A DNA stretch of 8,152 nt from Lentimicrobiaceae bacterium (GTDB taxonomy: Bacteria > Bacteroidota > Bacteroidia > Bacteroidales > JAGONC01). This document shows positions 1-5,700 of the stretch, one piece after another; positions within the stretch are counted from its first letter, which is position 1, and the number at the start of each line of letters is the position of its first letter. The translations under genes and the position numbers were made by a program. The stretch spans positions 1-8,152 of the forward strand of contig JAUXII010000024.1 in the NCBI GenBank assembly GCA_030621075.1, in the 5' to 3' direction. A model generated the notes under the pieces. That model was not told the DNA's origin and searched no databases. It worked only from the letters and a program-made list of their open reading frames with translations.

Positions 1-1
1 C

Positions 2-475
2 CTGAAAGTGAATGAAATTGTAAATAGCATCAATAATAGCATTAGTAGAGAAAACGAGAACATGATGTTTGTTACTTTCTTTCTTGGATTACTAAACCTT
101 AAGACCGGGGAGTTGGACTATTGCAATGCCGGACATAATTACCCCTACCTGGTTTCGCAGAAACAAAAAATTGAAGAACTTGAACAAACACATGGCCTTC
201 CATTAGGTATCCGGGAAAACTATCAATACAAATACGGAACAATCAAATTGAAAAAAAGAGATTCATTGGTGTTGTTTACCGATGGCGTTACAGAAGCAAT
301 CAGTAATAATGACGAGTTTTACGGAGATGAACGCCTTAAAAACCTAATCGAATCACATTGTTTAAACAGCGATCCAAAAACAATTACTAACCTTATCTTT
401 GATGATGTTGGCAGGTTTACCCTTGAAGCAGAAAGGTCTGATGATATTACTTTATTGGTATTATCTTATTATTAA
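2..475 (+). CDS. SpoIIE/RsbU-type PP2C serine phosphatase, C-terminal part (5' truncated by window edge)
   Basis: This is the C-terminal part of a PPM/PP2C-type phosphatase of the SpoIIE family, which dephosphorylates the phospho-Ser of STAS anti-sigma antagonists and so switches a partner-switching pathway on. Visible family motifs are the NAGHN segment (bases about 125-160), GLPLGI, LFTDGVTEA (Asp codon 281-283) and the C-terminal SDDITLLVL (Asp codons 440-445), the last two holding metal-binding acidic residues. The frame is open to the first bases of the window. A GTG at base 8 could be read as a start, but the N-terminal half of the catalytic domain, with its usual GDFYD-like metal motif, is missing. 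The gene therefore almost certainly continues upstream, probably with a sensory or signalling domain that cannot be seen here. Its TAA stop overlaps the next start by one base, indicating translational coupling with the kinase gene. Family assignment is firm; the signal sensed is unknown. Confidence 0.93.
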   Translation: MKVNEIVNSINNSISRENENMMFVTFFLGLLNLKTGELDYCNAGHNYPYLVSQKQKIEELEQTHGLPLGIRENYQYKYGTIKLKKRDSLVLFTDGVTEAISNNDEFYGDERLKNLIESHCLNSDPKTITNLIFDDVGRFTLEAERSDDITLLVLSYY

Positions 476-894
476 TGAAACAAGCACATCTGATTTTAAA
501 AAACGAAATCACTGAAATTGAAAAAATTCAGTCGTTTCTGGAGGAACTTTCCCTCGAATGGGATTTTTCCGGAGAACTTGTTTTTGAACTGAATCTTTTG
601 CTTGAGGAATATGTTGTTAATGTAATTCATCATGCCTATTCCGATAATACAGCGCATGAAATAAAACTGTTTTTCAAAAAAAATGAGGATACATTATCAA
701 TCTTAATTGAAGATGATGGCATTGCTTTCAATTTAACTGAAGTACCTACATCAGAAGATGTTAACAAACCTGTTGAAGAAAGAAAAATCGGAGGACTGGG
801 TGTCCATTTTATCAAATCATTGGCTGATCATGTCAGCTACCAAAGAGCAAATGGACTAAATAAATTAACATTAATCAAACACATAAAAAAATAA
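475..894 (+). CDS. RsbW/SpoIIAB-like ATP-binding anti-sigma factor kinase
   Basis: A 139-residue protein, the usual size for single-domain GHKL-fold anti-sigma kinases such as SpoIIAB and RsbW. The ATP site is complete. The N-box is LLEEYVVNVIHHAY, with E45 as likely catalytic base and N49 as Mg ligand. The G1 box is EDDGIAF (D80/D81, G82, F85). The G2 box is GGLG at 106-109. By family, it should bind ATP, phosphorylate the Ser of a STAS antagonist (most likely the one encoded at 2343-2663) and otherwise hold an effector, classically a sigma factor. It is cytoplasmic. The ATG shares its A with the TAA of the phosphatase gene, and the next gene begins 5 bases after its stop, so it sits inside an operon. 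No sigma factor is visible in the window, so the output partner is unknown. Confidence 0.92.
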   Translation: MKQAHLILKNEITEIEKIQSFLEELSLEWDFSGELVFELNLLLEEYVVNVIHHAYSDNTAHEIKLFFKKNEDTLSILIEDDGIAFNLTEVPTSEDVNKPVEERKIGGLGVHFIKSLADHVSYQRANGLNKLTLIKHIKK

Positions 895-899
895 GGCGT

Positions 900-2330
900 A
901 TGAGTAGTATTCAAAGCGTGGCTGATGAATTGATGTTCAAAGCCACCATGGCAGCAGCTGAATTTCAACAACTGAATCAAGCCGATACCGATAATATTGT
1001 TGAGAATGTTTTTAAAGCAGGCTTTACGAACAGAGTTAAGTTAGCCAAAATGGCTCAGGAAGAAACCGGTATTGGTGTATGGCAGCATAAAGTGATTAAA
1101 AATGTAGTAGCTACACAATTAGTATACGAAAATATTAAAGATAAAAAAACTGTTGGGATAATCAAAGAAGATATGATCAGGGGTATTGTTGAAATCGCCC
1201 AGCCGCTAGGCCCAATCTTTGCGATAATACCCATCACAAACCCTACCTCCACTATTCTTTTTAAAATATTAATTGCGATAAAAACCCGAAATCCGGTGAT
1301 CATCAGTGCACCAAGAAATGCCTTTAACTGTTGTAAAGAAACAGTTAATATTTGCTATGAAGCCGCTTTGGCTGCAGGTGCACCAGAAGATTGTATTCAA
1401 ATAATAGAACATGGTTCAAGAGAACTTACACATGCTATTATGGCTCATCGTAACCTGGCGCTGACATTGGCTACCGGAGGTACCGGGCTGGTACATGCAG
1501 CATACAGCTCAGGGAACCCTGCAATAGGAGTCGGACCAGGAAATGTACCTGTGTTAATTGATGAAAGTGCCGATATACCTTTTGCCATTGAAAATATTAT
1601 CTCCTCTAAAACATTTGATAATGGGACAATCTGTGCCAGTGAGCAATCCATCGTCGTTGAAAAGGCAATAACGAATACTGTCAGGAAAGAATTTGAAAGT
1701 CAGCATTGCTATTTTCTTGATGAGGCTGAAACAAAAAAATTAGAAAACTATGCCGTTGTAAAAGATAAAGGAACTATGAATCCTGAAATTGTTGGTAAAC
1801 CAGCCACTTTTATTGCCGAAAGAGCCGGCATAAATGCTCCGGAAAATACCAGGATTCTTATAGCACCTCTTGGTGGTGTTGGTTCAAAGTACCCTTTGTC
1901 GGTTGAAATACTTGCCCCTGTTCTGGCTTATTATGAATGCGATAACTACAAATCGGCAATCAAAACATGCATTGACCTGAATTTCCTCGGAGGCATCGGA
2001 CATACGGCTGTCATATATGCAAATGATGAAGCCCGGATCATGGAATTCTCAGAAATCATGAATGCCGGAAGGATCGTTGTTAATACACCCTCAGCCCAGG
2101 GGGCTGTTGGCGGACTTTTTAATACACTTCCTACATCTTTTACCCTGGGCTGCGGAACAGGAGGAAAAAATATTACCACAGAAAATATATCAGCTCATCA
2201 GCTGATCAATATACAACGGGTTTGCAGAAGAAAAATGAATACGCAATGGTTTCAATTTGATCAGGAAAAATACCTTGACGAAAATCAGGGCACTGATGAT
2301 ATCCTGAGCGAATATTATAAAAACTACTAA
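900..2330 (+). CDS. Stand-alone acylating (CoA-dependent) aldehyde dehydrogenase, AdhE N-domain/EutE type
   Basis: A 476-residue aldehyde dehydrogenase that should interconvert acetaldehyde (or another short aldehyde), CoA and NAD+ with acetyl-CoA (acyl-CoA) and NADH in the cytoplasm. Motifs typical of the AdhE N-terminal domain are PITNPTS (111-117), TGGTG (192-196), GVGPGNVPV (210-218), [14 protein letters not shown] with catalytic Cys245, GGIGH with His368, and LGCGTGGKN (416-424). Cys245 lies almost exactly where I recall the catalytic Cys of E. coli AdhE (246). The protein ends where AdhE would pass through its linker into the iron-dependent alcohol dehydrogenase half, which is absent. 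It aligns with AdhE from near residue 1, with no extra N-terminal microcompartment-targeting peptide, and no shell genes are nearby. It lies between the kinase and STAS genes (gaps of 5 and 12 bases), an unexpected place for a metabolic enzyme. Acyl chain specificity cannot be read from sequence; propionaldehyde or butyraldehyde are alternatives. Confidence 0.93.
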   Translation: MSSIQSVADELMFKATMAAAEFQQLNQADTDNIVENVFKAGFTNRVKLAKMAQEETGIGVWQHKVIKNVVATQLVYENIKDKKTVGIIKEDMIRGIVEIAQPLGPIFAIIPITNPTSTILFKILIAIKTRNPVIISAPRNAFNCCKETVNICYEAALAAGAPEDCIQIIEHGSRELTHAIMAHRNLALTLATGGTGLVHAAYSSGNPAIGVGPGNVPVLIDESADIPFAIENIISSKTFDNGTICASEQSIVVEKAITNTVRKEFESQHCYFLDEAETKKLENYAVVKDKGTMNPEIVGKPATFIAERAGINAPENTRILIAPLGGVGSKYPLSVEILAPVLAYYECDNYKSAIKTCIDLNFLGGIGHTAVIYANDEARIMEFSEIMNAGRIVVNTPSAQGAVGGLFNTLPTSFTLGCGTGGKNITTENISAHQLINIQRVCRRKMNTQWFQFDQEKYLDENQGTDDILSEYYKNY

Positions 2331-2342
2331 AATTTATGACTA

Positions 2343-2663
2343 ATGATTAACTACAATCTCGACACGCATTCGAATACATTATCCTGTCAGTTTATTGGAA
2401 GGCTTGATACAAATAATACATCAATAATAGCTGAATCTGTTGAAGAAAAAGTGAAAAACCACACCAGGGGTGATCAGAATACAGCACCAAAAGTGGTATT
2501 TGACATTGAACAGGTCGATTATATTGCTTCGGCATTTATTCGGATTTGCATCAAAGCAGTTCAAAAGGCCGGCAAAATCAATTTTGCTATTATTAATGCC
2601 ACTCCCATGATCAAAAAAACCTTTAAAATAGCCGGGCTTGATGAAGAGCTAAATGTTTCATGA
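2343..2663 (+). CDS. STAS-domain anti-sigma factor antagonist (SpoIIAA/RsbV-like), divergent
   Basis: A 106-residue single-domain protein with the STAS pattern: an N-terminal beta pair (residues 3-20), a first helix, the strand VVFDIEQVDYI (51-61), the phosphosite loop IASAFIR (61-67), a helix IRICIKAVQKAG, then a strand and a C-terminal helix with KIAGLDE. Aligning on the G-L/R positions of SpoIIAA places Ser63 at the phosphorylated serine, so it could be a substrate of the kinase at 475-894 and of the phosphatase at the left edge. The usual Gly of the loop is Phe65, and the Asp/Ser before the phosphosite is Ala62. A polar insertion around NHTRGDQNTAP (39-49) lengthens the segment before the central strand. 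In the unphosphorylated form, proteins of this family bind the kinase and release its partner. It starts 12 bases after the dehydrogenase stop and is the last gene of the cluster. Family fairly sure; exact partner inferred from synteny. Confidence 0.85.
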   Translation: MINYNLDTHSNTLSCQFIGRLDTNNTSIIAESVEEKVKNHTRGDQNTAPKVVFDIEQVDYIASAFIRICIKAVQKAGKINFAIINATPMIKKTFKIAGLDEELNVS

Positions 2664-2665
2664 AT

Positions 2666-2701
2666 AGTTGTACGGACATCTCGCGAGCTGTCCGTACAAT
2701 T
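2666..2701 (+). terminator. Intergenic hairpin after the partner-switching cluster (possible terminator without U-tract)
   Basis: TTGTACGGACA at 2668-2678 and TGTCCGTACAA at 2689-2699 are perfect 11-base inverted repeats around a 10-base centre. One G-U and one A-U pair extend the stem to 2666/2701. The centre holds the small palindrome CTCGCGAG. It begins 3 bases after the STAS stop and ends 14 bases before the next start. A stem like this suggests transcript termination or 3'-end protection, but only two U residues follow it and then an A6 run (2705-2710), so it is not a canonical intrinsic terminator on either strand. A dimeric regulator's operator or a processing site is possible. The structure is seen directly; the role is inference. 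Confidence 0.5.
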
Positions 2702-2715
2702 CACAAAAAAGTATT

Positions 2716-2784
2716 ATGAAAAAAATCACAAATTACACATTATCAGTATTACTAATAATTGTATCGGTACTCCTTTTTTCCTGT
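2716..2784 (+). other. Lipoprotein (Sec/SPII) signal peptide and lipobox of the macroglobulin
   Basis: Residues 1-23 show a Lys-containing n-region (MKKITNY), a hydrophobic core (LSVLLIIVSVLL) and the lipobox LFSC with Cys23 as the lipidation site. The mature start is CNQQKTKK. There is no acidic run after the Cys of the kind described as a surface-export signal in Bacteroidota lipoproteins, so a periplasm-facing anchor is more likely. Sorting is inferred. Confidence 0.88.
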
Positions 2785-5700
2785 AATCAACAAAAAACTA
2801 AAAAACAAACCAGGATCAACCCTGAATTTGGCAATTTTATTAATGCCTTCACTACGGGTGTAATATCATCCCATTCCTCCATAAAAATACGACTGCAGGA
2901 AGAGGTACTCATTCAGGCAGAACCGGATGGTGCAATTGAAAATTATCTTTTTAAATTTTCTCCAAATATTGAAGGAAAAACATACTTGATTGATGAAAAC
3001 AATATCGAGTTTAAGCCAAAAAAACCATTGAAATCAGGCATTACTTACAACGTAAGCTTTAAACTCGGAAAACTGTTTGATGTCGCGGATGACCTTCAGG
3101 TTTTTGAGTTTCAATTCCAGACAGTCAAACAATCATTTTCGGTTATAAAAGAAGACTTTGAAGCATATAACAATAAAAACCTGATAATGAACAGCCTGTC
3201 AGGTTATCTTTCAACAAGTGATGAAATGGCCGAAACAGAGGTTAAACAAATACTTACGGCAGAGCAAAATGGCATTTCATTACCTGTTAGGTGGGAATTA
3301 AGTGGATATACATACAAATACCCTTTTGTAATTGATAGTATTAAACGAAAAGAAAAGAAAAGCCACATAATCCTCAAATGGACCGGTTCAAAAATTGGGA
3401 TTGATATTGCCGGTGCCGACACCATCGAAATACCTGCACTTGATGATTTTAAAGTGATGAGCATCACAATCGTACAACATCCTGAACAACACGCTGTTAT
3501 ACAATTCTCCGATCCGTTAAAAGAAGAACAGGTACTGGATGGGATCATAAGGCTTGATAATGGAAATGACTTGAAATTTACCATTTCAAACAACATTGTA
3601 AAAGCTTATCCGGTAGTAAGGCAGGCTGGTGCGATGACCCTGTATGTTGAAACCGGTGTGAAGAATGTTATGGGGCATAAAATGAAAGAACAATATTTAA
3701 CAGAAATTTCTTTTGAGGAAATTAAACCTGGTGTCAGGTTAATTGGCAAAGGTGTTATTCTTCCAAACTCCGAAGGCCTTATCTTGCCTTTCGAAGCGGT
3801 GAGCCTGAACGCTGTGGATGTTCGAATCATTAAAATATTTGAAAATAATATCGCACAGTTTTTACAGGTAAATCAACTTGACGATAGTTATCAGTTACAA
3901 CGGGTAGGCAGACCGGTTCTGAAAAAGAAAATATCACTTGTTGGCTCAGCAATCGATTATGGACAATGGAATGCTTTCTCTATCGATCTGACAGGCCTGA
4001 TTAAAAAAGACCCGGGTGCAATTTATCAGGTCGAACTTTCATTTAAAAAAAAGTATTCACTTTTTAATTGCCCGGGCGAAGAGGAAACAGATACTGAAAT
4101 GACCCAGCTTGAGGAAGATTGGGACTCTGATCAAACAGAAGAGCAGAGTTATTGGGATTATTCATACAGTTATTATTATTACCCTGACGGATATGAATGG
4201 AGTGAAAAAGATAACCCATGCCATATTTCTTATTATAATTCACGCAGGGACATTATCCGGAATATACTCGCATCAAACCTTGGAATAATTGCAAAAGAAG
4301 GTAATGACAAAACGATGCATTTCGCGGTTACTGATTTGTTAACAACCCAGCCACTTATCGATGTAGCCATTGAACTGTACAATTACCAGCAACAAATAAT
4401 TGCTACAAAAAGAACCGGCAGCAATGGAATGGCAGAGATAGAACTTACCGAAAAACCATACCTGCTGATTGCCAAAAAAGGTAAGGAAAGAGGATACCTG
4501 CGCCTGGATGATGGGTCGTCCCTATCAATCAGTAAGTTTGATGTGAGTGGCGAAAAAATCCAAAAAGGCATTAAAGGGTATCTTTATGGAGAAAGAGGTG
4601 TATGGCGTCCCGGCGATACACTGTTCCTGACATTTATCCTCGAAGATAAAGATGGATTATTGCCCGAAAAGCATCCCGTGGCTTTTGAGTTATCAAATCC
4701 ACACGGACAAGTCGTTTTCCGGTCAGTACAAGTAAAAGGGTTAAATGGTTTTTATAGCTTCATTATATCCACCGATCAGGATGCCCCAACAGGAATGTGG
4801 AATGCAAAAGTTAAAGTGGGTGGCGCTGAATTCAACAAAAGAATTCGGATTGAAACAGTGAAGCCAAACAGGCTAAAAATTAACCTTGATTTTGGCGTTG
4901 ACATGTTATCCTTTGACGATAGAGAGATTGAAGGCGATTTAAAAGTCAGATGGTTACACGGAGCCATTGCCAGAAACCTCAAGGCCAATGTAACGGTTAC
5001 CCTGAACAAAGCAAAAACCGCGTTTGCCAACTATAAAGATTTCAAATTTGACGATCCTGCCAAAGAATTTTTTCCTGATGAAGAGATCATCTTCGATGGG
5101 AGAGTAAACGACCTGGGCGTGGCAAAAGTTAAAGCTGACCTTGGAACGCATACGAATGCACCAGGAATGCTGAAAGCTAATTTTATGATCCGTGCCTATG
5201 AAGAGAGTGGTGCATTCAGCACCGACTATTTTTCCATCCCCTATGCCCCGTACAAAAATTTCATCGGAATAAAACTCCCTAAGGGTGATAAAGCCCGTGG
5301 GATGTTACTGACAGACACATCGCATGTTGCTGAGATTGTAACTCTTGACAAAGATGGCAACCCCGTTTCGCTTGATAATCTTAATGTAACCATGTATAAA
5401 GTACGATGGAGATGGTGGTGGGATGCCTCTAATGAAAACCTGGCTTCATACATAGGAAGTTATCAGAACGAAAAAATTCTGGAGAAAAAGGCTACAACAA
5501 AAAATGGAAAAGGCAGCTTTACTTTTAAAGTTGATTACCCCGACTGGGGAAGATATTTGATTTGTGTAAAAGACCCGGAGGGAGGGCATTCAACCGGACA
5601 AACATTATACATCGACTGGCCGGGATGGGCAGGACGAGGCCAGCGTGAGCACCCGGGTGGCGCATCTGTTCTTACCATTTCATCAGATAAAAAAAAGTAT

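Noticed and set aside
8..10. GTG at base 8 as the true start of the phosphatase gene
   Set aside because: The frame is open upstream to the window edge and the N-terminal half of the PP2C domain is missing, so the gene must extend beyond the window.
1055..2179. Three minus-strand open frames inside the aldehyde dehydrogenase gene
   Set aside because: They lie opposite a clearly conserved enzyme, have no recognisable domains and are codon shadows.
2336..2350. Four-codon mini-ORF (ATG ACT AAT GAT TAA) overlapping the STAS start
   Set aside because: So short an ORF is expected by chance in AT-rich DNA. There is no sign of a ribosome site or leader function.
2664..2715. Bacteroidota-type promoter (TTTG ... 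TAnnTTTG) in the gap before the macroglobulin gene
   Set aside because: No match to the -7 element is visible; the gap is nearly all hairpin.
4150..4185. TAT-rich run as a phase-variable microsatellite
   Set aside because: The repeat is short and imperfect, and a change by one unit would keep the frame, so it would not act as an on/off switch.
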